64,000 nucleotides of DNA from Anodontia alba (Eukaryota; Mollusca; Bivalvia; Lucinida; Lucinidae): the NCBI GenBank assembly GCA_964016985.1, contig OZ024826.1:41407219-41471218 (forward strand). The letters run 5' to 3'. This document shows, piece by piece, positions 32,777 through 44,682 of this stretch. Each line of letters opens with the position of its first letter. Position 1 is the stretch's first letter. The notes beneath the pieces are model-generated. The model did no database searches and was not told where the DNA came from. It saw only the letters and a program-made list of their open reading frames with translations. A program made the translations under genes and the position numbers.

Positions 32777-33010
32777 GAGCCAGCTCACAACAAGAATTCA
32801 AATAAGACTTGTGCAACCAGTGAAGATTCCGATCAGCCTGTGCATCTGGGCAGTCTGATCAGAGTCTTCCCTGATCATGTGTGCCTTCTACAGTCTCTTG
32901 TATTCAAAGAGGGATAAACAAGAACTCTTGCCATACTGAGTGGATGTGCAGGCTGATCTGTCTCTGCTGATCACACAGGTCTTATGGTAGCTTTTGTCGT
33001 GCACTGGCTC
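32777..33010 (+). mobile_element. MITE family D
   Basis: GAGCCAGCTCACAACAAGAA at the left, GCTTTTGTCGTGCACTGGCTC at the right. Confidence 0.75.
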
Positions 33011-33068
33011 AAATTTATACTTCTATGCCATTGCTCTAGTTAAGACACTTTTTCAGCCGTAATGTATC

Positions 33069-33345
33069 CATCATGAAAACATACCTATAATTATATAATT
33101 TTGACCACCTTAAACCCCACTTTTATATAGTAAAACTGGGGTTTACAGGGGCATACATTAGTTTTCATATTTTTGCTCAAAAACATGGATTGTGGGTACA
33201 GTTTGGACTTCCTCACTGAGGTGGTTCTAATGAGTACCCACAATCTATGTTTTGAGCAGAAATATGAAAATTATCGGAATTTTTATCTGAAAATTGTCAG
33301 TTTTCGGAGGTGAACTTTTCTATATATAGGCGTGTTTTCATAATG
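33069..33345 (-). mobile_element. MITE family A
   Basis: CATCATGAAAACATACCTAT at the left, ATAGGCGTGTTTTCATAATG at the right. Confidence 0.8.
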
Positions 33346-33470
33346 GGTATTGTTCTTGGCTTTCCATGAAACTTTACGTGCGTGGATACCAGTTAGAAGC
33401 ACCTCACAGAGGAGCTTCAAATGAGAACCTATAATGTAGAAATGAAGAAATAAGAAAAACTATTTATCTT

Positions 33471-33667
33471 GGCCCAGTTATTAGTTAGCGTATCTTAAAA
33501 CTTTATTAAATATGGCATGTACCCTAATATTTTTGCTAAAAAAATGTGAGTAGCTTTTGCATTTGCTACTCACATTTTTTTCAGCAAACATACCTTTGAA
33601 TTAGATATTGTACATACTACAACAGTTAACATTTTGACCACTAACGAACTTGTAAACAGCTTGGCCC
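33471..33667 (-). mobile_element. MITE family B, shortened
   Basis: GGCCCAGTTATTAGTTAGC and AACGAACTTG..TTGGCCC bound it. The terminal TTCAAA blocks are lost on both sides. It abuts family P. Confidence 0.65.
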
Positions 33668-33807
33668 TGGTTCCAAGGTTATAAAACTTTTTTCATGCTC
33701 AGCTATGTTTAGCAAGAAAAAATTTGGAAAAATTAGTAATTTGAATTTTATTTGCAGGGCAAATTTCATGCTCAGCTGAGTTGAAAAAAGTTTTATAACC
33801 TCGGGGC
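33665..33807 (+). mobile_element. MITE family P, internally deleted
   Basis: GGTTCCAAGGTTATAAAAC at the left and GTTTTATAACCTCGGGGCC at the right, with about 100 bp less interior than the 24649 copy. Confidence 0.75.
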
Positions 33808-34255
33808 CTGGTTATCTTTATTATCAAGAGCTGTGTAAGCCATGCTATACCATGCAAAAATGTGTCTTTTGGCATATACAGACAGCGAAGGCCCAAATCA
33901 GCCTGCGCGTCCATGCAGGTCTTAACAGTCGCAGATAGAATCATTAAATACTACAGACTGTATAAATGGAGAGGAAAAGCCCGGATGATACATTGCGCAT
34001 GCGCAGAATGATCTGAAGCTGCACATTTTTGTCATGTTCGAAGGCACTTTTTTCGCTTGATGCGGCCCATATGAAGAAAAGGCAGAAAATTTTATTGTTA
34101 AGTACATTGCAGTATAAAGGATTGATAGAAATAACAAAACAAATTGAAATCTAATCTACGAAACAGACACCTGATTGATGCAAACTGTTGTTGTCTTCAA
34201 AGCACACTGAGATTTTCCTATGATTGTATTTCCTTTTGTGTCTTCTTTTATCCTT
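33808..34255. repeat. Decayed GATCAG-family fragment
   Basis: CAGACAGCGAAGGCCC, TGCGCGTCCATGCAG, AATCATTAAATACTACAG and GCGGCCCATAT match parts of 44667-44866 and 3250-3415. No gene seen. Confidence 0.55.
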
Positions 34256-34472
34256 ATTGTAGTCGGGAGACCCGTAAAAGGGTAATTAGCAAACAGTGCA
34301 GACCCAGATCAGATACCGCAGAACGCGGTGTCTGATCAGGGTCTCCACTTTTTGTAAATAGTTTAGCCATTTTTCTCCAGGAATATGTAAATCTCATAGC
34401 CAGACATACCTAAAATTGAAATTGGACTTTTCCAATATATAATGTGGGAGAGTCTATTCAGTATACAATGGG
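34256..34472 (-). mobile_element. MITE family K, left half of an inverted pair
   Basis: Reads ATTGTAGTCGGGAGACCC through to GTATACAATGGG. The core hairpin is GCAAACAGTGCAGACCCAGA. Confidence 0.85.
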
Positions 34473-34532
34473 TTGTATAATTGTAGAATTGATTTTTGCT
34501 TTAAGGTATACTTCTTTATGTTAACTCTTTAA

Positions 34533-34752
34533 CCCATTGTAAACTGAATAGACTCTCCCACACTATATATTGGAAAAGTCCAATTTCAATTTTAGGTACG
34601 TCCGGCTATGAGATTTACCTGTTCCTGGAGAGAAATGGCTAAACTATTTGCAAACAGTGGAGACCCTGATCAGACGCCACATTCTGCGGCGTCTGATCTG
34701 GGTCTGCACTGTTTGCTAATTACCCTTTTACGGGTCTCCCGACTACAATGGG
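34533..34752 (+). mobile_element. MITE family K, right half of an inverted pair
   Basis: TTAA then CCCATTGTAAACTGAATAG, ending GACTACAATGGG. It is nearly identical to the complement of 34256-34472, with a 60-base spacer between them. Confidence 0.85.
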
Positions 34753-34944
34753 TTTATAGCTGCATCAAAATGAGATATGTGAAAACTGAAGACCCAGTTC
34801 AGTTTGCATAGTTCTGCTGTCTGATCATGGTATTTGCTTGTGATAAATTATGTTCTGACAGGCAGAAAGTAAAATAAAAATTTAAACGGTTGCCTTTGGA
34901 ATCAAAAAACTCATTAAAGAACAAAAATGGGAGACTCAGTTTTA

Positions 34945-35173
34945 TTAACCCATTTATGCCTAGTGGACTCTTCTAAATAAAGTCTTTGGACAGGTCAATT
35001 TCCTATATATGGGGTGTCTGGTTGGTTTCTATTATAACCATGTTTTTAGACATTTCTGAACTTATCACAAACATTGTAGATCGGGATCAGACGCCGCTTT
35101 TCACGGCTTCTCATCTGAGTCTACATTGCTTGCCAATGTCCCTTTTATGGGGCGCTAAGCTTAAATGGGTTAA
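34945..35173 (+). mobile_element. MITE family L, TTAA-flanked
   Basis: TTAA at both ends. Termini CCCATTTATGCCTAGTGG / GCGCTAAGCTTAAATGGG. The core has GATCGGGATCAGACGCC and TCATCTGAGTCTACATTG. Confidence 0.75.
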
Positions 35174-35569
35174 GTCTCTTCATAAACAGCACTGTAAAGA
35201 TCTTCATCAAACTTGGTGGATGTACAGACTAATTTAGTTAGATATGAGTTCTTTGCATATTCAAAATATACTCTTCATATTTATATAAGCATTCTTTACT
35301 ATACTTGTCCTAACTTGTTTGAATAATTTCATTTTACGTCCAGTTCTTGAGTTAAAAAACTACTGTGTGAACAGCGAACAGTTAGCCCCTGATTAGATGC
35401 CATTTCCGATCTGGTTCTACAGTGTTCATTCAGGCCTGTCTGTCCAATACTTAGGGTAAATACGGTATGCAAGGGTGTCACGTGTGCCACGTGGCTCCCC
35501 TAGAAGAAAGGACTACAGTAAATGTCCTAAAATTTCGAACACCAAACTGTCTGACAAAATGACATATAT

Positions 35570-35637
35570 GCAAACAGTGCAGACCCAGATCAGACTGCTC
35601 CTGAAGGAGCAGTCTGATCAGGGTCTACACTGTTTGC
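35570..35637. repeat. Stand-alone GATCAG hairpin core
   Basis: A 68-nt fold-back, arms GCAAACAGTGCAGACCCAGA and beyond, meeting at GCTCCTGAAGGAGC. This is the size of a microRNA precursor, but no evidence of one is visible. Confidence 0.75.
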
Positions 35638-35663
35638 CTTTCCACACAGTATTTTAAGAAACA

Positions 35664-35830
35664 GCTACATAAAAAGCAAAAGACTTGAATCAGCCTGCGC
35701 ATTATAGCAGTCGGAAAGTCTTTGTCCTACATGAAGAAACCGCATCCTTGGCTATCAAAAAAGCATAGATTGAACATTCTGATCAGACTGAGCAAATACC
35801 CATGCTGATCTGAATCTTAGTTGGGAGCAA
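35664..35830. repeat. Diverged GATCAG-type repeat
   Basis: GCAAAAGACTTGAATCAGCC, CATGAAGAAACCGCATCCT and TTCTGATCAGACTGAGC. Related pieces at 42295-42420 and 50770-50935. Confidence 0.5.
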
Positions 35831-35909
35831 ATATCCAAAGGTATGTTTTCTGAGGTTGCTTCTTATTTCACTGTTGTGCTCATACATTCCGTCCATGTAT
35901 TTGTTTTTC

Positions 35910-36133
35910 TTAACTCATTGTAGACTGAATAGACTCCCCCATACTATATATTGGAAGAGTCCATTCTCAATTTTAGGTTTGTCAGACAATGTGATTTAGA
36001 TATTCCTGGAGAAAAATGCTTGAATTATTTGCAAACAGTGGAGACCCTGATCAGACGCCGCATTCTGCAGCATCTGATCTGGGTCTGCACTGTTTGCCAA
36101 TTACCCTTTTATGGGTCTCCAGACTACAATGGG
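35910..36133 (+). mobile_element. MITE family K
   Basis: TTAA then CTCATTGTAGACTGAATAG. Right end GACTACAATGGG then TTAT. Core hairpin intact. Confidence 0.8.
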
Positions 36134-36454
36134 TTATCAATATTTATTTATATACAAAATTGAATGTGAGTTTATTAAAACATTAAGAACTTTTTTCTGA
36201 TGGTTGTCTTTTTTACGTGTTAACAGACACATGTAGAGGTTTAAAACCACATATGATAGGTATAATATCTCCATTAGAAATCTGCCTATATTGCTCATTT
36301 AAGAGGGACTGGATTCATTTTATTATTTTTTCTGCCACATTGAACCATGGAGACAACAATTATGATTTTCTGCACACCAGCTCCCTCCTGAAAAAAGATA
36401 TCCTATAAAAGGAAACAATTTGCTCCCATGGGCAGCAAATTCTTTCCTTTTACA

Positions 36455-36690
36455 GTAGGGGGTGGTCGGGTGTGGTGAAAGTGTCGTGTAACTAATGTCA
36501 CTGGGGCGTCCAACTGATATTGTCTTACAGTTGGGCAAGGCCTTCTATCCATGTAGCAGGTAAGGTTAGAGGAGGGATGTTTTTTATTTCTTCTGTTTCT
36601 TCACTGTCATTCCTATTCCCCTTTCTTCCCTGTCCCTCTCATCTCCTCTACTATCTCTTCTATCTCTTTTCTCCCTTTCTCTGAGAGACA
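36455..36690 (+). repeat. Dispersed repeat family O
   Basis: GGTGGTCGGGTGTGG, CCAACTGATATTG and a C/T-rich 3' half (CATCTCCTCTACTATCTC). A second copy at 40912-41148 is about 85% alike by eye. No terminal repeats. Confidence 0.65.
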
Positions 36691-37019
36691 ACACAAAATG
36701 ACCCACAGCCAGCCTCGGTGGCTCAGTAGGATGTACCGTCCGACTGGAGACCAGGAGGTCGCAGGTTCAATCCCCGCCGAGGTCAGCAACATTCTTTCGT
36801 GGAGATTGATCATGAAATATTTTCTACGGTCATTCTCTCCCTTCCGCTGATGCAAGAAGGGCAGTTGTCAGTTTCTGACAAAAGAATGTGCACAGTACTG
36901 GTTAACTGCTTAGAGGACTAAGCCTGCCCAGCAAACGTGTGGTTAGGTAAACTGACCGCGCTCGACATGACCCCATTGGGTTGACTGGGCCATAAAACCT
37001 CAACACAAAATGACCCACA
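36691..37019 (+). mobile_element. SINE type 1 with 17-bp target duplication
   Basis: ACACAAAATGACCCACA occurs at 36691-36707 and 37003-37019. A box GTGGCTCAGTAGG, B box AGGTTCAATCCC. It inserted at the edge of family O. Confidence 0.9.
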
Positions 37020-37119
37020 AGGGTCGACGTGTTGTTAAACCCTAACACAAATCCTTTTACATTAAAACCCATTTCAGAAGGAAGGCAGAACAATTTTAAT
37101 AGTTACCTGCCAAGATATA

Positions 37120-37465
37120 CAGTCAACTCTCTTTATATCAACACTGGATACAATGACAAAATTTGTTATACTGACAATTTGACTAGCACGTAAACCCTCT
37201 ATAAAGAGATGACAGTAAATCAGAAATTATGCAGAAACATTATTATTCAATACTTCAAGCAATGTATATTTCGGATTTTTGTTAGAATCGGCTCACTGAG
37301 GCGATTCTAACAAATATCCAAAACATACGTTCTATGAAGAAATAAGAATAAAACATGGCATTTGTTGCATATCATTCCGCTCATTAAGAATTCTTTACAA
37401 CAGAAAATTCATTTAATGGCAATATCTTTGGGAACAAATCATGTCATTGTAACAAGGGTTCACTG
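37120..37465 (-). mobile_element. MITE family G, TA-flanked
   Basis: CAGTCAACTCTCTTTATATC at the left and AAGGGTTCACTG at the right. Centre GGCTCACTGAGGCGATTC. Confidence 0.75.
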
Positions 37466-37629
37466 TATATGTATATGTTTCCATTATTAAGGGTCAACAT
37501 TTATTAACTTCAGATTCCATATTAAATTTGGATTTCATATTGCAAACTGTATGATACCTTATCATTATTTGGGCCACACCAAATAAAAATGTATCTGAGA
37601 ATGCGCAAAATGCATAAATTCAGATTCAT

Positions 37630-38090
37630 CCTGTGCATGCGCAGTCTCATCCGGGCATTTGCTCTCCATTGATACCTTGTATAGTCTCCAGTGATTGTAG
37701 AATGTTGCTTGGTAAGGGGGATTTAAAAACTAAAATTATGATGGTCTGCCTCTTGGTTAAGTTGTGCTGTTTACGTGTAAAAAAACATAATTTCAGAAAC
37801 CACTTGGCCAATTTCCACCAAATTTCACGTTGACCTGCTGTTAAACAGGATTGAGAGTTTGTTAAAAATGGCCATGCTCCATTCGCTGTCCTGCCCATAT
37901 ATGGTAAAATGATAATAATAAAAACACTTAAAACACTTTCTTCTTCTTCAAAACACAATACTATTCAAATGATTATCCTAGTTACAATGACAGGATTGGA
38001 AAAATGTTGCATAACATCTGCATATCTTTAGTGGCTGTTTCACTCAAGTGAGCGAGCCGTGGCCCGTGGGCCTCGTTATAATTTTACAAT
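37630..38090. repeat. Old dispersed repeat
   Basis: ATTTCCACCAAATTTCAC and CACTCAAGTGAGCGAGCCGTGGCCC resemble common degraded mollusc intergenic repeats. The identity is an inference. Confidence 0.4.
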
Positions 38091-38119
38091 ATGTTTTTTT
38101 GTTAATGTATTTAGTGTAT

Positions 38120-38650
38120 AATAGACATTTGAATTTACTTTCTACCAAGTATCATTAAAATATTGTGAAGGTTATTCAAGTTACAGAGCGAACACGAAGT
38201 CAAATTAAAATACCAGAAGGGGAGATGACTCCAAAAGTAAGAAAGCCAGAGTTTTCATTCTTGTATGCAACACTTTGTCTTGTCCTGTTCTAGATTTTTA
38301 CCAAGGAAAATTAAAATAATCCAAATGGTATTGGAGTCACAAGAGCGGATACGAAATCAAATTAAAAGTCAAGAAGGTGAGATAACTCCAAAAGTAAGAA
38401 AGCCAGAGTTGTCTTGTACGTCTTGTCCTGTTCTACATTTCTACGAAGTATCATCAAAATATTCCAAAGGGTGTTCGACTTACAAAGCGGGCACGAAATC
38501 AATGCATAATCACGGAAAAATACAACAAAAGGAGATAACGCCAAAAGTAATAAAGGCAGAGTTGTCATTCTTGTATGCGACACGTTGTTTAGTGCTGTTC
38601 TACATTTCTACCAAGTACCATCAAAATATTCCTTCTGAAATCCTAGATAG
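38120..38650 (+). repeat. Degenerate tandem repeat, about 130-150-bp units, 3-4 copies
   Basis: Each unit has TTCTACCAAGTATCATYAAAAT, GCGRRCACGAARTCAA and GGAGATRACTCCAAAAGTAA. Short open frames here follow the repeat. Confidence 0.75.
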
Positions 38651-39060
38651 ATGCGACGGCTGCCATCTCGAAAGTCTACCATGAAATTATCCTCCTTAAC
38701 CCAAAAGGCTTATTGACTCGAAATTTGATAGGAAGTATCGTTGCCACTTGTAGATTAAAAAAAAAAAAAGCTAAAATCATTCCAGTCAAAAATCCAAGAT
38801 GATTGCCGCGGCAGCCATGTTGAAAATCTATTTTTGTTGTTCTTCCCATTAACCGAAAGGCCAAGTGACTCGAAACTTCATTAGAAGTATCAAGGTGATT
38901 TGTAGATCAAAAATAACTAAAATCATTCCGATTGGAGATCCAATATTGACCCCAATGGCCGCCAGCTTGAATAATCTATACTGAAACACCTCTCTTGAAC
39001 CGAAAGGCTAATTGACTCGAAACTTGTCTGGTAATCATGTGAACGATACAGGACCAGCTT
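38650..39060 (+). repeat. Degenerate tandem repeat, about 150-bp units, 3 copies
   Basis: AACCSAAAGGCYWATTGACTCG recurs near 38698, 38848 and 38998, with AAAATCATTCC and GCCGCxxC blocks between. Confidence 0.7.
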
Positions 39061-39355
39061 GGCCCTTGTATTATTTTAACTTGCACTGTCAGCAGCTTGT
39101 TTTCGTATTTAAATATTTAACCTTGTAATGTTTTGTTTCACTCTCACTAACATTCTTACAGAAACATTTTATTTTTATAATCTTTCTCTTTTTAACACCT
39201 CACTAATGTGCATTTGCACGTTATCCCCATGAAGGGGTAAGGCAGTATAGATATAGAAACAGTATAAATGAAACTCCCTGTGCTTCCAGTCTAACGTAGG
39301 ATACTTAAATTATATAAAAGATATGCTTCATTGCAAAGACAATCTCTTTAAAACA

Positions 39356-39616
39356 CATTACGAAAACACACCTATTCAAATATATAGAAAATTTCACCTG
39401 CAAAAACTGAAAATTTTCAGATAAAAACATCTGATATTTTTCATATTTCTGCTCAAAACATAGATTGTGGGTACTCGTTAGAACCGCCTCGCGTACCCAC
39501 AATCTATGTTTTTGAGCAGAAATAAGAAAGAAATGTATACCCCTATAAACCCCAGTTTTACTATGTAAAAGTGGGGTTTAAGGGGGTCAAAATTATATAG
39601 GCATGTTTTCGTGATG
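39356..39616 (+). mobile_element. MITE family A with one hairpin arm shortened
   Basis: The left arm reads GTACTCGTTAGAACCGCCTC, but the right arm jumps directly to GCGTACCCACAATC, losing about 16 bases. Confidence 0.85.
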
Positions 39617-39626
39617 AATTGCCAAG

Positions 39627-39795
39627 TATTAGTGTTCACAAAAAGCTTGGTCTACGCTTAGCACACAGTGTATGCTAAGCGGATACCAAGCTCTTACTTT
39701 GTGAAAGTTAATACTTTGTTACAATAACGTAGAGCAGTCCATGCAAAATAGCACTGGACCACTCGATGACTTTTTATAACGAGCTTTCGGAGCAA
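39627..39795 (-). mobile_element. Hairpin family M
   Basis: Arms CACAAAAAGCTTGGTCTACG and GGATACCAAGCTCTTACTTTG. It shares ATAGCACTGGACCA in reverse with 23600. Confidence 0.65.
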
Positions 39796-39927
39796 TGACA
39801 AATATTATGGGAGTAAACAAATATCTTGAGAAAATATCTTCTGTAACATACAAAAAGCAAACAACCAGCCTGCAAAGCCACCCAAACTGCAAATACTTCT
39901 GCTCTTCAGTACACCGATTCTCAAGTC

Positions 39928-40253
39928 TATTACGAAAATACGCCTATTCAAATACATGTATATCGAAAATTTCACCACCAAAAACTAAAAGTTTTCAGTT
40001 AAAAATTCTTATATTCTTCATATTTCTGCTCAAAACATAAATTGTGGGTACTCGTTAGAACCGCCTCGGCACTCAAAACATAGATTGTGGGAACTCGTTA
40101 GAACCGCCTCGCAGAGGCGGTTCTAACGAGTACCCTTAATCTATGTTTTGAGCAGAAATAAGAAAAATAATTTATACCCCTGTAAACCCCAGTTTTACTG
40201 TATAAAAGTGGCATTTAATGGGGTCAAAATTATATAGGTATGTTTTCGTGATG
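39928..40253 (+). mobile_element. MITE family A with duplicated left hairpin arm
   Basis: The left arm (CTCAAAACATAAATTGTGGG) is present twice, at about 40029 and 40072, before one right arm. Confidence 0.85.
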
Positions 40254-40670
40254 ATATAAACAAAGAAGTCTAGCCAGTTTGTGTAGCTAGTCAGGCTGAT
40301 CAGTACAGTCACCATGACACTAAGATTCTAGGAACAGTAAACAGAGGGTTACTAGAATATAATCTGATTAAACCGTTATTAAATGCAATGGCTGACTCCA
40401 GCTTAATTAAACCTCACACATTAAAACAGTGCAGACAAAATGCGACAAACAAGACATTGTTAGTTTGGTGTACACTCTGTCTTGTCCTCATACACACATA
40501 TTAATGATATAGTATGCAGGAATCCAGCCTGATATCTATTTACATGTCTTGGTGGAAACTGTGGGTGCCAATTTCAAAGAGCTCGTTACGTCATAGTGAC
40601 TTCTATCTGAATTCATCTTTGATTTATAGAGACATCTAAGTGGGAAATTTGATTCTGCATTTCTACCTGT
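40254..40670. other. Intergenic, no feature seen
   Basis: No repeat or coding signal recognised. Confidence 0.5.
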
Positions 40671-40672
40671 TA

Positions 40673-40893
40673 CACCACAACCTCTTTATAACACTATTGT
40701 TGTGGTCCGTAGCATAAACCGTGTTAGTTAAGCAACCGTGTTATATCCAAACAAAAATGAATAGATTATATTGAAAAATGACCATTTTATGGTCATTTTT
40801 CAATAGAATCTATACATTTTTGGGATCCATCTTTGAACCGTGCTATATCCAAAACTGTGTTATAATGAACCGTGTTATAAAGAGGTTGTAGTG
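40673..40893 (-). mobile_element. MITE family F, TA-flanked
   Basis: CACCACAACCTCTTTATAAC at the left, AAGAGGTTGTAGTG at the right, TA on both sides. Confidence 0.85.
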
Positions 40894-40911
40894 TACTAAG
40901 TACTTATGGTG

Positions 40912-41148
40912 TTGGGGGTGGTCGGGTGTGGCAAAGGTGTCGTGTATCTTACGCCACCCGGGCATCCAACTGATATTGGCTTACAGTTGGACAAGGCCTA
41001 CTATCCTTTTAGCAGGTAAGGGTAAAGAGGCAATGTTTAATTTCTTCTGTTTCTTCACTTTCATTCCTGTTCCTCTTTCTTCCCTGTCCCTCTCTTTCAT
41101 CTCCTCTACTATCTCTTTTCTCCCTTTCTATGGGAGACGGCACAAAAT
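40912..41148 (+). repeat. Dispersed repeat family O
   Basis: GGTGGTCGGGTGTGGCAAAG and a C/T-rich right half, as at 36455. Confidence 0.65.
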
Positions 41149-41245
41149 TTGAGGACACAATGGCATATGCAAACAGTGCAGACGCAGATCAATGTCCAGA
41201 CCGTTTGTCATTCCTCCCAAGTATTTTGCAAAACAAATGCATACA

Positions 41246-41517
41246 CATTACGAAAACACGCTTATTCAAATATATTGAAAATTTCACAACCAAAACCTGA
41301 AAGATTTTAGATAAAAATTCTGATATTTTTCAATTTTTGCTTAAAACATAGACTGTGGGTACTCAATACAAAGAACCGCTCGGCGATGCGGTTCTAACGA
41401 GTATCCACAACATATGTTTTTGAATAGAAATAAGAAAAATAATGTATATACCCCAGTTTTTCTATATAAAAGTGGGGTTTAAGGGAATCAAAATTATATA
41501 GGTATGCTTTCGTGATG
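41246..41517 (+). mobile_element. MITE family A
   Basis: CATTACGAAAACACGCTTAT at the left, GGTATGCTTTCGTGATG at the right. Confidence 0.8.
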
Positions 41518-41910
41518 ACACAATTCAGGCAAGAACATTATAGAATAAAGTATTTGAAATTTTAGGATGCTTTTTCATGCGGCTATCCTTGAAACGAGAA
41601 TTGAATATCGTTATACATATAAATGTGTTTTAAACATGGCTACACGCACCTATATACACGACAAAGTACTCTAATTTATACCATACAAAACTTGAGGGTA
41701 TTATTCTTACGTTGGTACAACGATACTAAGAAAAACGGCACTGTTTAAAGTTACAAGAGCTGTGTGGTTCGCCTCAAGCAAAACTGTTTATGCAATGTGA
41801 GATAAAAATCATTCTGCGCATGCGCACAGTCTTATTGCTGTCTTTGATGTGTTTTCAGTACATTGCACAGTATTCAATGATTGTGTAAGCAGACAAGGAT
41901 GTTCCGATTT

Positions 41911-42188
41911 CATCACGAAACCATACCTGTATAATTTTGACCCACTTAAACCCCACTATTATATAGTAAAACTTGGGTTTACAGGGTTATACATTATTTT
42001 TCTTATTTCTGCTAAAAAACATAGATTGTGGGTACTCGTTAGAACTGCCTCGGCAAGGCGGTTCTAACGAGTACCCACAATCTATGTTTTGAGCAGAAAT
42101 ATGAAAAATATCAGATTTTTCATCCGAAAACTTTCAGTTTTTCGTTGAGAAATTTTGAATATATTTGAATAGGCGTGTTTTCGTAATG
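41911..42188 (-). mobile_element. MITE family A
   Basis: CATCACGAAACCATACCTGT at the left, AATAGGCGTGTTTTCGTAATG at the right. Nearly perfect central palindrome. Confidence 0.87.
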
Positions 42189-42435
42189 TCAGACTTTTAA
42201 TACAGAGACTGTTCCGACCAGGAGGCAATTTTCCCATAGGGAAACACAAATGCAATGAGCCTCAACCCGAGAAAGCATACCCTCTAAAATGTGCTCCGAA
42301 AGAAGACTCCAGTCAGCCTGCACTTCCGATCTGATCAGATTCGTTGTTCATCGCATGAAGAAACATTGCTTTATTGGCTATCCAAAGTGCGCTCAATGAA
42401 GATTCTGATCAGACTGATGTACCTTGACAGATTAA

Positions 42436-44682
42436 ATGGCGTCTACATTTTACAGTATTAAATGTTGTATGCAGACAGTGAAGGCTCAGATCAGCATTGA
42501 AAGATAAAATGGCGTCTACATTTTACAACATTAAATGTTGTAAGCAGACAGTGAAGGCTCAGATCAGCATTGAAAGATAAAATGGCGTCTACATTTTACA
42601 ACATTAAATGTTGTATGCAGACAGTGAAGGCTTAGATCAGCATTGACATATAAAATGGCGTCTACATTTTACAACATTAAATGTTGTATGCAGACAGTTG
42701 AGGCTCACATCAGCATTGAAAGATAAAATGGCGTCTATATTTTACAACATTAAATGTTGTATGCGGACAGTGAAGGCTTAGATCAGCATTGACATATAAA
42801 ATGGTGTCTACATTTTACAACATTAAATGTTGTATGCAGACAGTTGAGGCTCACATCAGCATTGAAAGATAAAATGACGTCTATATTTTACAACATTAAA
42901 TGTTGTATGCGGACAGTGAAGGCTTAGCTCAGCATTGACATATAAAATGGCGTCTACATTTTACAATATTAAATGTTGTATGCGGACAGTGAAGGCTTAG
43001 ATCAGCACTGAAAGCTAAAATGGCGTCTACATTTTACAACATTAAATGTTATATGCAGACAGTGAAGGCTTAGATCAGCATTGGCATATAAAATGGCGTC
43101 TACATTTTACAACATTTAATGTTGCATGCAGACAGTGAAGGCTTACATCAGCATTGACATATAAAATGGCGTCTACGTTTTACAGCATTAAATGTTGTAT
43201 GCGGACAGTAAAGGCTCACATAAGCCTTGACAGATAAAATGGCGTCTACATTTTACAACATTAAATGTTTTATGCGGACAGTGCGGCTCAGATCAGCATT
43301 GACAGACAAAATGGCGTCTACATTTTACAACATTAAATGTTTTATGCGGACAGTGAAGGCTCAGATCAGCCTTGACAGATAAAATGGCGTCTATATTTTA
43401 CAACATTAAATGCTTTATGCTGACAGTGAAGGCTCAGATCAGCATTGACAGACAAAATGGCGTCTACATTTTACAACATTAAATGTTGTATGCAGATAGT
43501 GAAGGCTCAGCTCAGCCTTGACAGATAAAATGGCGTCTACGTTTTACAGTATTAAATGTAGTATGCGGACAGTGAAGGCTCAGATCAGCATTGACATATA
43601 AAATGGCGTCTACGTTTTTCAGCATTAAATGTAGTATGCGGACAGAGAAGGCTCAGATCAGCATTGGCAGATAAAATGGCGTCTACATTTTACAACATTA
43701 AATGTTGTATGCGGACAGTGAAGGCTCAGATCAGCATTGACATATAAAATGGCGTCTACATTTTACAACATTAAATGTTGTATGCAGATAGTGAAGGCTC
43801 AGATCAGCCTTGACAGATAAAATGGCGTCTACATTTTACAACATTAAATGTTGTATGCAGACAGTGAAGGCTCAGAGCAGCATTGACAGATAAAATGGCG
43901 TCTACATTTTACAACATTAAATGTTGTATGCAGATAGTGAATGCTCAGATCAGCATTGACAGATAAAATGGCGTCTACATTTTACAACATTAAATGTTTT
44001 ATGCTGACAGTGAAGGCTCAGATCAGCATTGACAGATAAAATGGCGTCTACATTTTACAACATAAAATGTTGTATGCGGACAGTGAAGGCTCAGATCAGC
44101 ATTGACAGATAAAATGGCGTCTACATTTTACAACATTAAATGTTGTATGCAGATAGTGAAGGCTCAGATCAGCCTTGACAGATAAAATGGCGTCTACATT
44201 TTACAACATTAAATATTTTATGCTGACAGTGAAGGCTCAGATCAGCATTGACTGATAAAATGGCGTCTACATTTTACAACATTAAATGTTGTATGCAGAC
44301 AGTGAAGGCTTAGATCAGCATTGACATATAAAATGGCGTATACATTTTACAACATTAAATGTTGTATGCGGACAGTGAAGGCTCAGATCAGCATTGACAT
44401 ATAAAATGGCGTCTACATTTTACAACATTAAATGTTGTATGCAGATAGTGAAGGCTTAGGTCAGCATTGACATATAAAATGGCGTCTACATTTTACAACA
44501 TTAAATGTTGCATGCAGACAGTGAAGGCTTAGATCAGCATTGACATATAAAATGGCGTCTACATTTTAAAACATTAAATGTTGTATGCAGACAGTGAAGG
44601 CTTAGATCAGCATTGACATATAAAATGCATCTACATTTTACAACATTAAATGTTGTATGCAGACAGTGAAATCTCAGATCAG
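42436..44682 (+). repeat. 73-bp satellite array, about 31 units
   Basis: Unit: ATGGCGTCTACATTTTAC, then ACAACATT-A-AATGTTGT (perfect 8-bp inverted repeat), then GACAGTGAAGGCTCAGATCAG, then CATTGACAGATAAA. Spacing is 73 bp where checked (42436/42509, 43968/44041/44114). The last unit passes directly into a GATCAG hairpin (44667-44725). Confidence 0.97.

Noticed and set aside
38265..38684. 139-codon frame
   Set aside because: Falls entirely in degenerate tandem repeats; the internal similarity reflects the DNA repeat.
42436..44682. Could the 73-bp array be a CRISPR?
   Set aside because: Whole 73-bp units are repeated with no unique spacers, in an animal genome.
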